64,000 nt of DNA from Methanoregulaceae archaeon (GCA_020850325.1 JADZEW010000035.1:124001-188000), one strand, 5' to 3'; counted from the first letter of the stretch, positions 16,604 through 26,276 are shown. Notes: generated by a model not told the origin, from the sequence alone. Made by a program: numbers and translations.

Positions 16604-17473
16604 GTGGACGATCGATATAAGCGCATCGCCGACCTCTTCGGTTTGGCCCTTCCGGCCCCCGTTGAGGGCGACGAAGAAGACACTCCCCGCCGGTTGACCG
16701 GTGGGACGGCAAAGGAGAGTGCCGACTTGGGCGCCCTGAGCCTCACCGAAGGTGACTATGAGAAAGCGATCGAACACTTCCGCCGTGCGGTCGAGCAGTC
16801 AAAGGATGAAGATCCCGCTCTGCGCATCGACCTTGCGGGAGCCTATGAGTACGCGGAGATGGCGCCGCAGGCCATGCGGCAATACCTAGAAGCCCTGCGG
16901 GTGACCTCCGATGCTCCCGAGCCTCATGTCGGATTGAGCCAACTCTACAAGCGGGAGGGCCGTTGGCGCGAGGCCATCGCTGAACTCGAAGCCGCCCTGC
17001 GAGCCGATCCTGAGAATGCCTTTCACTACTTCAAGCTCGCCGAGTTGCATGCCGAGATCGGCGACCGCGCTAGCGCGCTCAGCGCGATTCAAGCCGCCGT
17101 CGTTCACGCTCCCGATGATCCCTTCTACCACTACTGGATGGGCGACCTGCTGATCGCGATGAAGCGCCCCGACGAGGCCGTCGATGCCCTCCGGGCCGCC
17201 GTAGAGCTCTCGCCCGGCGATGACTTCCTGTTTCTTCGCACCTCCGTCGCGTTCTGGAACGCGGGGCGACCGTCCGAGGCGGTCAAAGCCGTTCGACTCG
17301 CGAGCGATCTCGACCCTGACCAAGCCCTCTATCACGGCTTACTCCAGCGTTTCCTTCTTGCCCAGAATCAGGAAGAGGAAGCCGCGCTGGAAGCCAAGAG
17401 AGCCCAGGAACTCGATGATTACGACGCAGAGCGCCTGAGGCGTCTCCTCATCGAAGTCGGCTTGACCCCCTGA
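16604..17473 (+). CDS. Tetratricopeptide repeat protein
   Basis: 289 residues from GTG 16604. After a ~45-residue acidic N-terminus there are about six consecutive TPR units (for example EGDYEKAIEHFRRAVEQ, EGRWREAIAELEAALRADPE, MKRPDEAVDALRAAVELSPG, AGRPSEAVKAVRLASDLDPD). No signal peptide or membrane segment, so a cytosolic scaffold. It precedes sucD by 21 bases on the same strand and may be its operon partner, but sucD also has a possible -10 of its own. Binding partner unknown. Confidence 0.87.
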   Translation: MDDRYKRIADLFGLALPAPVEGDEEDTPRRLTGGTAKESADLGALSLTEGDYEKAIEHFRRAVEQSKDEDPALRIDLAGAYEYAEMAPQAMRQYLEALRVTSDAPEPHVGLSQLYKREGRWREAIAELEAALRADPENAFHYFKLAELHAEIGDRASALSAIQAAVVHAPDDPFYHYWMGDLLIAMKRPDEAVDALRAAVELSPGDDFLFLRTSVAFWNAGRPSEAVKAVRLASDLDPDQALYHGLLQRFLLAQNQEEEAALEAKRAQELDDYDAERLRRLLIEVGLTP

Positions 17474-17494
17474 CGGGTATCCTCTGCCCCGTTC

Positions 17495-18364
17495 ATGGCA
17501 GTTCTCGTAGACCGTTCGACCAAGGTCATAGTTTGCGGCATGACCGGCCGCGAAGGTGCATTTCACACCGGGCAGATGATCGAGTACGGCACCCAAGTGG
17601 TTGCTGGCGTCACTCCCGGTAAGGGAGGCACCGAGTTCCTCGGCCGACCCATCTTCGACTCCGTCGAGGAGGCTGTCGCCGCTACTCAGGCCAACGGCGC
17701 GCTGATCTTCGTCCCCGCACCGTTCGCTCCGGACAGCGTTCTGGAGTGCGAGGCGGCGGGTCTTCCCTTCGTGACCTTGATCACTGAGGGCATTCCGATC
17801 AACGATATGCTGATGGTCACGAACAAGTTGCGCGCCAACGGAACCACCCGCCTGCTCGGCGGCAACTGCGCGGGAATCATCACCCCCGGTCAGTGCAAGA
17901 TGGGCATCATGCCCGGCCACATCTTTGCCGAGGGCCCGGTTGGCCTCGTCTCCCGCTCAGGCACCCTCACCTATGAGATCGTTTGGGAGATGACCCGCAA
18001 CGGTTTCGGCCAAACCACCTGCGTCGGCATCGGCGGCGACCCGATCCCTGGCACCCGGTTCATCGAGGTCATGGAGATGTTCGAAGCCGACCCGGCCACC
18101 AAGGCGGTCGTCATGATCGGCGAGATTGGTGGCACCGACGAAGAAGCCGCTTGCGAAGTCATCAAGACCATGACGAAGCCCGTTGTCGGGTTCATCTCTG
18201 GCCGGACGGCTCCTCCCGGTAAGCGCATGGGCCACGCGGGTGCGATCGTTTCTGGCGGGTTGGGCACCGCGCAGTCAAAGGTCGACGCGCTCCTCGCCGC
18301 CGGCGCTCAGGTTGCTGACAAGACCCATGATGTTCCGCGCCTGCTGGCGGAGGTGATGCGATGA
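17495..18364 (+). CDS. sucD: Succinyl-CoA synthetase alpha subunit
   Basis: 289 residues, the normal length. Converts succinyl-CoA to succinate with nucleotide triphosphate formation, together with SucC. Visible: CoA-binding Rossmann start [57 protein letters not shown] and the phosphohistidine loop [13 protein letters not shown]. The beta subunit gene sucC, usually immediately upstream, is not adjacent: a TPR gene takes that place. TATCCT lies 11 nt before the ATG. The stop codon overlaps the ridA start. Confidence 0.95.
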   Translation: MAVLVDRSTKVIVCGMTGREGAFHTGQMIEYGTQVVAGVTPGKGGTEFLGRPIFDSVEEAVAATQANGALIFVPAPFAPDSVLECEAAGLPFVTLITEGIPINDMLMVTNKLRANGTTRLLGGNCAGIITPGQCKMGIMPGHIFAEGPVGLVSRSGTLTYEIVWEMTRNGFGQTTCVGIGGDPIPGTRFIEVMEMFEADPATKAVVMIGEIGGTDEEAACEVIKTMTKPVVGFISGRTAPPGKRMGHAGAIVSGGLGTAQSKVDALLAAGAQVADKTHDVPRLLAEVMR

Positions 18365-18741
18365 TGCGAGAAGTTCACGCGACCGATCAAGCTCCCGCGG
18401 CGATCGGCCCCTACAGCCAGGCCGTCCGTGCCTCGGGCAACTTCCTTTTCATGAGCGGCCAGATCGCGCTTCGCCCCGATGGCACTCTTGTCGAGGGCGA
18501 TGTCCGCGCGCAAGCCGAGCAAGTGATGCTAAACATGCGCGGGGTTCTTGAGTCGGCTGGATTGACCTTCGACCACCTGGTGAAGACCACCATCTTCCTA
18601 TCGTCGATGGACCACTTCGCCATCGTGAACGAGGTCTACGGCGCGGTGTTTTCCGGCCAGCCGCCGGCGCGATCAACGGTAGCGGTCGCTGGACTGCCCA
18701 AGGGCGTCGACGTCGAAATCGAAGGCATCGCGGTCTACTAG
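18361..18741 (+). CDS. ridA: RidA family 2-iminobutanoate/2-iminopropanoate deaminase
   Basis: 126-residue cytosolic protein that hydrolyses reactive enamine/imine intermediates released by PLP enzymes. Typical motifs: APAAIGPYSQAVRA near the N-terminus, LFMSGQIALRPDG, and the active-site Arg in PPARSTVAVAGLPKGVDVEIEGIAV. The start ATG overlaps the sucD stop by four bases, implying translational coupling. Convergent with rnc, whose stop is only 6 bases away. Confidence 0.95.
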   Translation: MMREVHATDQAPAAIGPYSQAVRASGNFLFMSGQIALRPDGTLVEGDVRAQAEQVMLNMRGVLESAGLTFDHLVKTTIFLSSMDHFAIVNEVYGAVFSGQPPARSTVAVAGLPKGVDVEIEGIAVY

Positions 18742-18747
18742 TCCGAC

Positions 18748-19446
18748 CTAGGGCTCATGCTGCTGTCGAACGCGTTCGGCACTCTGAGCACGCTCGATAA
18801 TCGCCAGCGCATCCTGCGCTGCGGCCTGCTCGCCTTCCTTCTTGTTGCGCCCTTCTCCGACGCCCATGACCTCGTTGTCGAAGAGAACCTCGACACGGAA
18901 GCGGCGGTTGTGGGCAAGCCCACTCTCACTTACCACGCGATAGAGGGGAGTCTTGCGCCAAATTGACTGGGCGACTTCCTGGAGCTTTGACTTGTGATCG
19001 TTGGGGCTGACATCACCCGTCGAGATCATCGCCAGATAAGGGTTCAACTGCTCCAGGACGAACCAGCGCGCATTCTCCAAGCCCGACTCAAGGTAGATGG
19101 CACCGATGATCGCCTCAAGCACGTCGGCCAGGATCGAGGGCCTCAGACGCCCACCTGTGGCCTCCTCGCTCATGCTGAGTTCCAGGTACTTATCGAGGCC
19201 GAGTTTCAGCGCGGTTTCGGCAAGCGGGCCTTCTTGAACGACGCTCGATTTGGCCTTACTCAGCATTCCCTGATCCCACTCCGGATGGTGCTCATACAGG
19301 TACTGCGCCACGACCAGCCCGAGAACCGAGTCGCCAAAAAACTCAAGTCGTTCGTAGCTGTCCTGGACCTTCGGCGTTGCCGAGCGGTGGCGCATGGCCA
19401 GTTGGAACATCTCCTTGCTGCGGAGGGGAATACTCTTCGGGATCAT
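18748..19446 (-). CDS. rnc: Ribonuclease III
   Basis: 232 residues from ATG 19446, which overlaps the stop of the upstream aminotransferase gene (ATGA); a GTG six bases earlier is a less likely start. Double-stranded-RNA endonuclease for rRNA and mRNA processing. RNase III signature YERLEFFGDSVLGLVV and the second acidic site LADVLEAIIGAIYLE are present, followed by a dsRNA-binding domain (SKLQEVAQSIW ... GVGEGRNKKEGEQAAAQDAL). Complete and of normal length. Confidence 0.96.
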   Translation of the reverse strand: MIPKSIPLRSKEMFQLAMRHRSATPKVQDSYERLEFFGDSVLGLVVAQYLYEHHPEWDQGMLSKAKSSVVQEGPLAETALKLGLDKYLELSMSEEATGGRLRPSILADVLEAIIGAIYLESGLENARWFVLEQLNPYLAMISTGDVSPNDHKSKLQEVAQSIWRKTPLYRVVSESGLAHNRRFRVEVLFDNEVMGVGEGRNKKEGEQAAAQDALAIIERAQSAERVRQQHEP

Positions 19447-20627
19447 GAGCACCGCTGAAGCGCGCGGGCCATCCTCTGGATGCCTTCGCGGATCTGTTCG
19501 GGCGAAGCGGTATAGCTGAGGCGCAAGAATCCCGGGCCCTCGAAAACCGACCCCGGCACCAGCGCGACGTGTGCCTCCTCCAACAGGAGTTCGGCAACCG
19601 CGACGTCATCACGACAACGCTCTCCCAGATAAGCCTGGACGCCCACAAAAACATAGAACGCCCCGGCGGGGCGAGAAATCACCAGGCCGGGAATCCCGGC
19701 CAGTTCAGACAAGGTCAGATCGAGTCGTGACGCGAACTCCGCGCGCATCCCTTCGACCACTTCGTCAGGCAGCGCCAAAGCGGCGATTGCCCCACGCTGG
19801 ACGAACGACGTCGGGTTGCTCGTCACCTGGTCTTGGAAGCACGACACCGCCTTCGCCACGGGCTCCGGTGCGGCCATGTAGCCGATCCGCCATCCGGTCA
19901 TCGAGTACGTCTTGCTGCAGCCCGAGATTGTGATCGTGCGATCCTGAATCTCCTTGCCCAGCGCGGCAATCGACTCATGCTTGCCTTCGTACACCAACCG
20001 CTCGTAAATCTCGTCGCTGATGACCCACAGGTCGTGGCGCATGGCAAGCGCCGCAATCTGCTTCAGAGTCTCCCGCGGAAAGACCGCCCCCGTCGGGTTG
20101 CTCGGCGAGTTGACGAGAATCGCCTTCGTTCGCGGCGTAATCGCCGCCTTCAAATCATCGATCGATGGAACGAAGCGATCTTCAGCCCGGGTCGGCACGA
20201 CCACCGGCACACCGCCGCACAATGCGATCTGATCTCGATAGGTCATCCAATAGGGCGCAAAGAGGATGACCTCGTCGCCCGGGTCGAGGAGGACCCAGAG
20301 CGCATTGAACACACTGTGCTTGGCCCCGCACGAGGCCACGACTTGCGACGGCTCATAGCGCAGACCATTTTCACGCCAGAACTTGTCGGCAACCGCCTCG
20401 CGCAGCGCGGGAATGCCCGCGCTCGGCGTGTACTTGGTGAAACCACCCTCGATCGCTTGGATCGCCGCTCGACAAACCGGTTCGGGCGTGTTGAAGTCCG
20501 GCTCGCCGGCGCCGAAGGAAATGACATCGACCCCTGCCGCCTTCATCGCGTTGGCCTTGGCCGTGATCGCTAATGTGGGGGACGGACGGGCGACGGACGC
20601 CCGCACGCCGAGGGCTCGGGTGCTCAC
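19443..20627 (-). CDS. aspC: Aspartate aminotransferase (class I PLP transaminase)
   Basis: 394 residues. Fold-type I aminotransferase with SPTLAITAKA at the N-terminus, ISFGAGEPDFNTP, the PLP-phosphate-contacting SCGAKHSVFNAL, VNSPSNPTGAVF, ISDEIYERLVYEGK and the Schiff-base Lys in SGCSKTYSMTGWRIGY. This pattern fits subgroup I-gamma aspartate aminotransferases of the thermophile/Gram-positive type. Start is GTG 20627 with TATACT 7 nt upstream, so it may be leaderless. Translationally coupled to rnc. Confidence 0.93.
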   Translation of the reverse strand: MSTRALGVRASVARPSPTLAITAKANAMKAAGVDVISFGAGEPDFNTPEPVCRAAIQAIEGGFTKYTPSAGIPALREAVADKFWRENGLRYEPSQVVASCGAKHSVFNALWVLLDPGDEVILFAPYWMTYRDQIALCGGVPVVVPTRAEDRFVPSIDDLKAAITPRTKAILVNSPSNPTGAVFPRETLKQIAALAMRHDLWVISDEIYERLVYEGKHESIAALGKEIQDRTITISGCSKTYSMTGWRIGYMAAPEPVAKAVSCFQDQVTSNPTSFVQRGAIAALALPDEVVEGMRAEFASRLDLTLSELAGIPGLVISRPAGAFYVFVGVQAYLGERCRDDVAVAELLLEEAHVALVPGSVFEGPGFLRLSYTASPEQIREGIQRMARALQRCS

Positions 20628-20650
20628 CTAACGAAGTATAACCGACGGGC

Positions 20651-21022
20651 CTAAATCCAAGTGGAGGCCCTGCGGAACAACTTTGCGGTGACCGGACGCG
20701 GAAGTTGGGCAAACACGAAATCCGGCCAGCCCACCATGAAGTCGAGGTCGTATCCGGAAGGTGGAGCAATGAGCACGAGCGGCACCTCGGCCGCCCTTGG
20801 GTCCGCAGTTTTCATCTCATGAAGCCGCTCGTACCCCGCAATCCGATGCGGCTCATCGAGAGCGGCCACCAGATCTACGAACACCATATCTGCCCCATCA
20901 CTCGCCTCGACAAGCCCCTCCTTGGTATCGACAACGATCAACTCATCGTTCGGCAAAAAGGACTCAGGCGCGCGGAATGCCTCGATAATCTCCGCATCGT
21001 GACAAAGCAGGACGTATCTCAT
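20651..21022 (-). CDS. Small cytosolic protein of unknown function
   Basis: 123 residues from ATG 21022 (AGGG purine stretch 8-11 nt upstream; the frame also opens at 21085). The chain alternates hydrophobic beta-type segments (RYVLLCHD, DELIVVDT, ADMVFVDL, VPLVLIAPP) with helices in the manner of a receiver or flavodoxin-like fold, but it lacks the conserved Asp/Thr/Lys pattern of response regulators. Upstream of aspC on the same strand with 23 bases between. No family recognised. Confidence 0.6.
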   Translation of the reverse strand: MRYVLLCHDAEIIEAFRAPESFLPNDELIVVDTKEGLVEASDGADMVFVDLVAALDEPHRIAGYERLHEMKTADPRAAEVPLVLIAPPSGYDLDFMVGWPDFVFAQLPRPVTAKLFRRASTWI

Positions 21023-21146
21023 GAACCTACCCTCAAGACGTTCGCTACCAACCCTTCTGCTTCGCTCGCGCAACGATTTGAGCATGCGATCGCAAAATCC
21101 TTCATTTTCTCGGAACGCGGGGCAACATATCAGCGTTATATCATTG

Positions 21147-21170
21147 TATACTGATACGACAGAGGTGATC
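21147..21170 (+). promoter_or_regulatory. -10 box and strong Shine-Dalgarno of the ECF sigma gene
   Basis: TATACT (21147-21152) lies in an A+T-rich patch and is followed by AGAGGTGATC (21161-21170), an extended match to the anti-Shine-Dalgarno sequence ending 4 nt before ATG 21175. This gene clearly has a leader and a strong RBS, in contrast to the leaderless starts elsewhere in the window. Confidence 0.55.
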
Positions 21171-21174
21171 TGGA

Positions 21175-21756
21175 ATGCAGTCCGAAGAGTTTGTCCGTTC
21201 CGAGTTTGACGCGCGCCGCTTTGAAGAAATGATGGGGGCCACGCACCGTAGGGCCTTCTCGATGGCCTATCAGCTAACTCGAAACTCCACTGATGCCGAG
21301 GACTTGATGCAGGAAACCTACGTCAAGGCGTGGCGTGGTTTCGACAGCTACATGCCCGGTCGCCCCTTCTTGAACTGGCTGCTACGTATCATGCAGCGCG
21401 CATATCTCGACGGCCGACGGCGAGACAATCCCATCCGCCGCGCGGAGTCGCTGAACTCGATGATCAGTCCCAGCGATGGCGACGTGCAAGAGCTTCCTAT
21501 CCCCGACCGGGGTCCGTCTCCCGACGATGAAGTGATCTACACCGAGTACCAAGCCGAGCTGCGGCGCGCCCTGCGAGAGCTCCCCGATGTCTATCGTGAA
21601 GCGATCGAAATGTGCGACCTCGAAGGACTGAGCTACTCAGAGATCGCCGAAGCTCAGCGTACGACCATCGGAACCGTTCGCTCGCGGATCCACCGCGGCC
21701 GCAAGTTCTTGCGCGACATCGTCCAGCAGCACGGTCTTGGTCTTCCCCCCATTTGA
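21175..21756 (+). CDS. ECF-type RNA polymerase sigma factor
   Basis: 193 residues. Sigma region 2 is recognisable at RRAFSMAYQLTRNSTDAEDLMQETYVKAW with FLNWLLRIMQRAYLDGRRR, and region 4 at LRELPDVYREAIEMCDLEGLSYSEIA..RTTIGTVRSRIHRGRKFL. The size and domain set fit extracytoplasmic-function sigma factors of the SigE/RpoE type. No anti-sigma gene follows; instead there is a hairpin-rich gap and a DnaA-like ATPase gene. A preceding A+T-rich promoter region might be autoregulated, which I cannot test here. Confidence 0.94.
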   Translation: MQSEEFVRSEFDARRFEEMMGATHRRAFSMAYQLTRNSTDAEDLMQETYVKAWRGFDSYMPGRPFLNWLLRIMQRAYLDGRRRDNPIRRAESLNSMISPSDGDVQELPIPDRGPSPDDEVIYTEYQAELRRALRELPDVYREAIEMCDLEGLSYSEIAEAQRTTIGTVRSRIHRGRKFLRDIVQQHGLGLPPI

Positions 21757-21779
21757 GAAGGAGTTTTCCCCAAATGGGG
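21747..21779. promoter_or_regulatory. Inverted repeat at the end of the sigma gene
   Basis: CCCCATTTG (21747-21755, overlapping the sigma stop codon) and CAAATGGGG (21771-21779) are perfect 9-bp inverted copies around a 15-nt purine/pyrimidine loop. No T run follows. The right arm can also fold alone (CCCC-AAAT-GGGG), so two mutually exclusive hairpins are possible. Terminator, attenuator or protein-binding site cannot be distinguished. Confidence 0.45.
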
Positions 21780-21842
21780 ATTAACGTGGGGGAAAGCCCG
21801 AATTTGGAAAACTACGAAACACGTAGCAATGCGTCGTTTTCG

Positions 21843-21900
21843 TGAGCCGTTGAGCGTAACGGCATCGCTTTTCCGGCAGATTTGGGCCCTTGACGGCTCA
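21843..21900. promoter_or_regulatory. Long-range inverted repeat in the leader of the DnaA-like gene
   Basis: TGAGCCGT (21843-21850) and ACGGCTCA (21893-21900) are perfect 8-bp inverted copies 42 bases apart. A smaller hairpin CCGTT/AACGG (21847-21851 / 21858-21862) competes for the left arm, and CTACG/CGTAG (21812-21816 / 21822-21826) lies just upstream. The set suggests a structured RNA leader in the 195-base gap between the sigma gene and the ATPase gene. Confidence 0.4.
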
Positions 21901-21951
21901 CCGCACAATTCTTAACAATGAGAGGCGACCCAAGGGTAGGGTCCACGAGAG

Positions 21952-22965
21952 ATGGGGATCGTCTCAGACAGATTGGGGGGTAGTGAGGTTGTCGAGCATT
22001 CCGCGTTGCGGAGGCCTCGCTTGTCATCGGTTCTTCTTCAGTCCGGGGGCAAGAGTTTTGAGTCCATTGTCACCCTGCCCTCCAACGTCCAGGCCGTCGA
22101 GTCGTCCCTGCTGTTTTCAACCGGTCGACTTCCCTTCGTAGCGTTAGTTGGCCCCAGCGGATGGGGCAAGTCCCACTTGCTGCAAGCCGCCGCAACGGCC
22201 TGTGCCGCCGTCGAACGGATTCCCCGCCCGACCGTCATCAGCGCGAAGGAGTGGATGTCGGCCGCCTATCAGGTCGATCCGTCCGCGCCTCTCATCGTCG
22301 ATGACGTTCAAGAGGCGCTCGAGCAGCACAAGATTCGAATCCAACTCCGGCTGGCGCTAGAGCGTAGGGTCCGTGCCGGACGGCCCGTGATGCTCGCTTT
22401 CTCGACGCCGAAGCCGACGCGGGCGATGAAGAGCTTCTTGCCGGCCTACCACACGGCTTGGGTTACCGCGACCATCGAGCCGCCGAACGCAAACGACCGT
22501 CAGCGCGTCGTCGCCGCCATGGCGAAGGCCGAGGGACTTGCGCTCGCCGAGTCGCTGGTACGCATTCTCGCCCGAAAGCTTCCCGGAGACGGCCGCACCT
22601 TCGAGGGCGCCCTCAAACGACTTCGTCTCGCCGACACCCGCTGGCTCGATGCCGTGGCAACGCTCCGCGCGTTAGGCGTTCTCAACCCTTACTTTGCCGA
22701 CCAGCACAACTGGGACCTTCGCGAGTCGATCCTCGATGCGATCTACCGACGCTGCAAGACGGAGTGGAACCGCGACCTAGCTTTGTACGTGATGTTGCAC
22801 GTCGCGCTCTTGCCCGAGGCGGATGTCGCCAGCTTCATGGAGATGGAACCGGGCGCGGCCTTCTCGCGAGCCAGCCGGTTCCGCAAACTCCATGAGGGAA
22901 GCGAGGACATTCGACTCCAGACCCGACGTTGCATTGAGTCCATCGTCGATGGCATCGGCAACTAG
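21952..22965 (+). CDS. DnaA-like AAA+ ATPase lacking the DnaA-box-binding signature
   Basis: 337 residues. The AAA+ core is DnaA/Hda-like: Walker A GPSGWGKS (67-74) followed by HLLQAAA, Walker B PLIVDDVQ (113-120), sensor I VMLAFSTPK (146-154) and a sensor II segment DGRTFEGALKRL that matches the DnaA pattern '..R.LEGAL.RL'. A C-terminal ~75-residue helical part takes the place of DnaA domain IV (ILDAIYRRCKTEWNRDLALYVMLHVALLPEADV), but the GGRDHSTV motif that reads DnaA boxes is not there. There is no DnaA domain I. A replication regulator (Hda/DnaA paralogue) is possible. The exact start is uncertain because the first ~25 residues look poorly conserved. Confidence 0.75.
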   Translation: MGIVSDRLGGSEVVEHSALRRPRLSSVLLQSGGKSFESIVTLPSNVQAVESSLLFSTGRLPFVALVGPSGWGKSHLLQAAATACAAVERIPRPTVISAKEWMSAAYQVDPSAPLIVDDVQEALEQHKIRIQLRLALERRVRAGRPVMLAFSTPKPTRAMKSFLPAYHTAWVTATIEPPNANDRQRVVAAMAKAEGLALAESLVRILARKLPGDGRTFEGALKRLRLADTRWLDAVATLRALGVLNPYFADQHNWDLRESILDAIYRRCKTEWNRDLALYVMLHVALLPEADVASFMEMEPGAAFSRASRFRKLHEGSEDIRLQTRRCIESIVDGIGN

Positions 22966-23002
22966 GATTCCAGACTTCAGACTTCTAATCTCTGAATGAC
23001 GC

Positions 23003-23034
23003 GGAGCGTCGCGGTGGGTTCGTCCCGCGACTCC
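23003..23034. terminator. Hairpin between convergent genes
   Basis: GTCGCGG (23008-23014) and CCGCGAC (23025-23031) pair perfectly around a 10-nt loop, extended by outer GGA/TCC. It lies between the DnaA-like gene and the convergent RND permease gene and could terminate either. Neither strand has a good T run. Confidence 0.45.
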
Positions 23035-23051
23035 GACCCACCACGCACTTT

Positions 23052-26000
23052 CTACACTTCCGCCCGAACCTTCAACTTTTCCGCTCGGCTCTCGGACAGG
23101 AAGTAGAGCACGGGTACCGCGATGCGCGATAGCAGCGTCGAGGCGATCTCACCCGCCATCAGCGCGATCGCCAGGCCCTGAAAGATCGGATCGAACAAGA
23201 TCACGAACGATCCGACGATTACCGCCGCTGCCGTTAGCAACATCGGACGGAATCGGATCGCGCCCGCATCCACCACCGCCTGTTCCAGCGTCGAGCCCTC
23301 TCGGCGGCGGAGCTCGATGAAGTCCACGAGGATGATCGAGTTCCGTACGATAATGCCCGCACCGGCAATGAAGCCGATCATGGACGTCGCCGTAAAGAAC
23401 GCCCCCATCAGCGCGTGCCCAGGCAGGATGCCCACGAGCGTTAGCGGAATCGGCGCCATGATGACGAGCGGCGTCTTGAAGTCCTGGAACCAGGCCACCA
23501 CGAGGATGTAGATGAGGATAAGCACCGCACCGAAAGCAATACCGAGATCGCGGAATACCTCGTACGTAATGTGCCACTCGCCATCCCACTTCATCGTCGA
23601 GACGTTCGTGTCCTCGGGCAGGTGAGTGGAAAGCACGTTGAGCTTCGCTCCATCGGCCAAGACCAGCTTATCGATGGCCTCGTTCATCTTGAGAATCGCG
23701 TAGACTGGACTCTCTTGCCGGCCGACCACGTCTCCGGTCACGTAGATGACCGGCAGCAGATTCTTGTGATAGATGCTCTTGTCCGTCGGCACCTCAACCG
23801 GGTTGATCAGTTCCGACAGGGGTACGACCGAGCCCGACATCGACCGCACGTTGATCTGCTGGAGCTGATCCAGTCCGCTCCGCTCCGAACGCGGTAGCCG
23901 AACCCGAATCGGCACGTCCTCGCGAGCCCCTTCGTCGTGAAGCAATCCAACTTGGCTCCCCTGCAGCGCGGTCGTCATCGCAGTCGTTACGTCCGCTACG
24001 GTCACTCCGGCTAGCGCGGCTTTCTGCTTGTCGACCTCGAACTGGTAGGTGGTCTGGTCATCATCCATGTACCAGTCCACATCCGAAACGCCCTCGGTCG
24101 TGCTGAAGATGTCCTTGACCTTGCGTGCCGCGTCTTCGCGCGTTTCCTGATCAGGTCCGTATACTTCGGCGACGAGCGTCTGCAACACCGGCGGGCCCGG
24201 GGGAACTTCGGCGATCTTCACGCGGGCGCCATATTGCGCGGCGATTCGCGTAATGTCTGCCCGAATCCGCTTGACGATATCGTGGCTTTGCGCCTTCCGC
24301 TCCGTCTTGTTGGCGAGGTTGACCTGGATGTCCGCCTGGTAACTCGCGTTCCGCATAAAGTAGTGGCGCACGAGCCCATTGAAGTTGAACGGGCTCGACG
24401 TTCCGATGTAGATCTGGTAGTCCGTTACCTCGGGCACTTTCGCCCCGTAGTCCGCAAGAATCCGCGCGACTGCCGCGGTCTGCTCGAGCGTCGTGCCCGT
24501 CGGCATATCGACGATCACCTGGAACTCGCTCTTGTTGTCGAATGGCAACATCTTCACTGTGACTACCTTCATGCCGACGAGCGACATCGCACCCACCAGC
24601 AGCAAGGCCACAAAGCTGAAGAAGACCGTTCGCACCTTCCATGACCTCAGCAAAGGCGTCATGAACCTTCGGTAAACCTTGGTGAGGCCGTCTTCCGGAC
24701 CTTCACCTTCCGCATGAGCGTGCTTGCCGTGGCCACCCTTCTTCAGGATTCGCACGGCCGCCCACGGCGTGACCATGAAGGCGATCAGCAGAGAGAAGAT
24801 CATCGCTGCCGACGCACCAACCGGGATCGGGCGCATGTATGGCCCCATGAGCCCGCCCACAAAGGCCATCGGCAGGATCGCCGCAATCACCGCAAACGTC
24901 GCCAAGATCGTCGGGTTGCCTACTTCGTCAACCGCACGAATCGCGGTGCTGATCACCCCGTGCTTCTTGGCGTCGGGCATCCGCAGGTGCCGCACGATGT
25001 TCTCGACCACGACGATCGCGTCATCGACAAGAATGCCGATCGAGAAGATCAGCGCGAAGAGCGTGATCCGGTTCAGCGTAAAGCCATAAAGATAGAAAAC
25101 CAGGAGCGTGAGCGCCAGCGTCACCGGGATCGCGACCAGCACGACCAGCGACTCCTTGATGCCCAGGGCGATCGCGATGAGGATCGTTACCGACACGACC
25201 GCGATCACCATGTGATAGAGCAATTCGTTGGACTTCTCGGCCGAGGACTCGCCGTAGTTTCGAGTTACCGATACGGTGACGTCGCTCGGGATGATCGTGC
25301 CTTTCAGCGTATCGACCTTGGCCAGAACGCCGTGGACGACATCGATCGCATTGACCCCTTGCCGTTTCGCAACGCTGATCGTTACTGCAGGCTCCAACGA
25401 ACTCGACTTGCCGTTCTTGGATGCCGGTCCTGAACCAAAGAAGACGTAGTTGTTCGCATCCTCCGGCCCGTCGATGACGGTGGCGATGTCGGACACCGTG
25501 ATGGGCTTTCCGCTCTGTGCGCCCACGACAACCTCGCGGACCTGTTCCACGGTGCGAAAGTGCTCACCGGCTTTGATCGCAATCTCTTGATTGCCTTCCG
25601 CAAACTGACCCGCCGGTCCCTGCTTGTTTGCTCGGTCCAGCGCACCCATGACTTCCGCAGGCGACAGACCGTAACCTGCGAGCTTGGTCCGGTCGAGCTG
25701 AACTCGCAGTTCCCGCTTCCGCCCACCGATCAGCGCGGTCTGGCTGACGTTAGGCACGCTCTTGAGCGCATCCTCAACGCGCGAAGCAATCTGGCGCAGC
25801 GTGAACGAATCGACCGTTTGGCTATGGAGCGTCAGCGCGAGGATCGGCACATCGTCGATCGATCGCGTCTTGATGATCGGCTGGCTCGCACCCGGCGGGA
25901 TGATGTCGAAGTTGCCTTGCAGCTTCTCACGGAGGCGGACAAAGGCCTTCTCCTGATCTTGCCCGACGAGGAACCGAACCACCACCATCGACATGCCGGG

Positions 26001-26276
26001 GCTGCTTGTCGAGTACACGTACTCCACGCCGGGGATCTCCCAGATCAGCTTCTCCATCGGCGTCGTTACGCGACGTTCGACGTCCTTCGCGGTTGACCCC
26101 GGCATCTGCACAATGACATCCGCCATCGGCACGATGATCTGCGGCTCTTCCTCGCGCGGCGTCTTCAGCACCGCGAAAAAGCCGAGCAAGAGAGAGGCAA
26201 TGATGACGAGTGGCGTCAGCTTGCTGTTGATGAACGCGGCGGCGAGCTTGCCAGCGAACCCAATCTTTGTGTTCAC
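23052..26276 (-). CDS. RND-family efflux permease
   Basis: 1074 residues, normal for an inner-membrane RND proton antiporter. N-terminal helix then PREEEPQI and [18 protein letters not shown] in the porter domain; the proton-relay Asp pair sits in [19 protein letters not shown]; the second half repeats the architecture ([45 protein letters not shown]). GTG start at 26276 overlaps the stop of the adaptor gene (GTGA). Within the family it looks like the MdtBC/CzcA-like hydrophobe group, not classical AcrB; substrate unknown. Forms a tripartite pump with the adjacent adaptor and the divergent TolC-like gene. Confidence 0.93.
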   Translation of the reverse strand: MNTKIGFAGKLAAAFINSKLTPLVIIASLLLGFFAVLKTPREEEPQIIVPMADVIVQMPGSTAKDVERRVTTPMEKLIWEIPGVEYVYSTSSPGMSMVVVRFLVGQDQEKAFVRLREKLQGNFDIIPPGASQPIIKTRSIDDVPILALTLHSQTVDSFTLRQIASRVEDALKSVPNVSQTALIGGRKRELRVQLDRTKLAGYGLSPAEVMGALDRANKQGPAGQFAEGNQEIAIKAGEHFRTVEQVREVVVGAQSGKPITVSDIATVIDGPEDANNYVFFGSGPASKNGKSSSLEPAVTISVAKRQGVNAIDVVHGVLAKVDTLKGTIIPSDVTVSVTRNYGESSAEKSNELLYHMVIAVVSVTILIAIALGIKESLVVLVAIPVTLALTLLVFYLYGFTLNRITLFALIFSIGILVDDAIVVVENIVRHLRMPDAKKHGVISTAIRAVDEVGNPTILATFAVIAAILPMAFVGGLMGPYMRPIPVGASAAMIFSLLIAFMVTPWAAVRILKKGGHGKHAHAEGEGPEDGLTKVYRRFMTPLLRSWKVRTVFFSFVALLLVGAMSLVGMKVVTVKMLPFDNKSEFQVIVDMPTGTTLEQTAAVARILADYGAKVPEVTDYQIYIGTSSPFNFNGLVRHYFMRNASYQADIQVNLANKTERKAQSHDIVKRIRADITRIAAQYGARVKIAEVPPGPPVLQTLVAEVYGPDQETREDAARKVKDIFSTTEGVSDVDWYMDDDQTTYQFEVDKQKAALAGVTVADVTTAMTTALQGSQVGLLHDEGAREDVPIRVRLPRSERSGLDQLQQINVRSMSGSVVPLSELINPVEVPTDKSIYHKNLLPVIYVTGDVVGRQESPVYAILKMNEAIDKLVLADGAKLNVLSTHLPEDTNVSTMKWDGEWHITYEVFRDLGIAFGAVLILIYILVVAWFQDFKTPLVIMAPIPLTLVGILPGHALMGAFFTATSMIGFIAGAGIIVRNSIILVDFIELRRREGSTLEQAVVDAGAIRFRPMLLTAAAVIVGSFVILFDPIFQGLAIALMAGEIASTLLSRIAVPVLYFLSESRAEKLKVRAEV

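Noticed and set aside
21761-21773. TTTTCCCCA as a DnaA box
   Set aside because: Two mismatches to TTATCCACA and no cluster of similar sites nearby.
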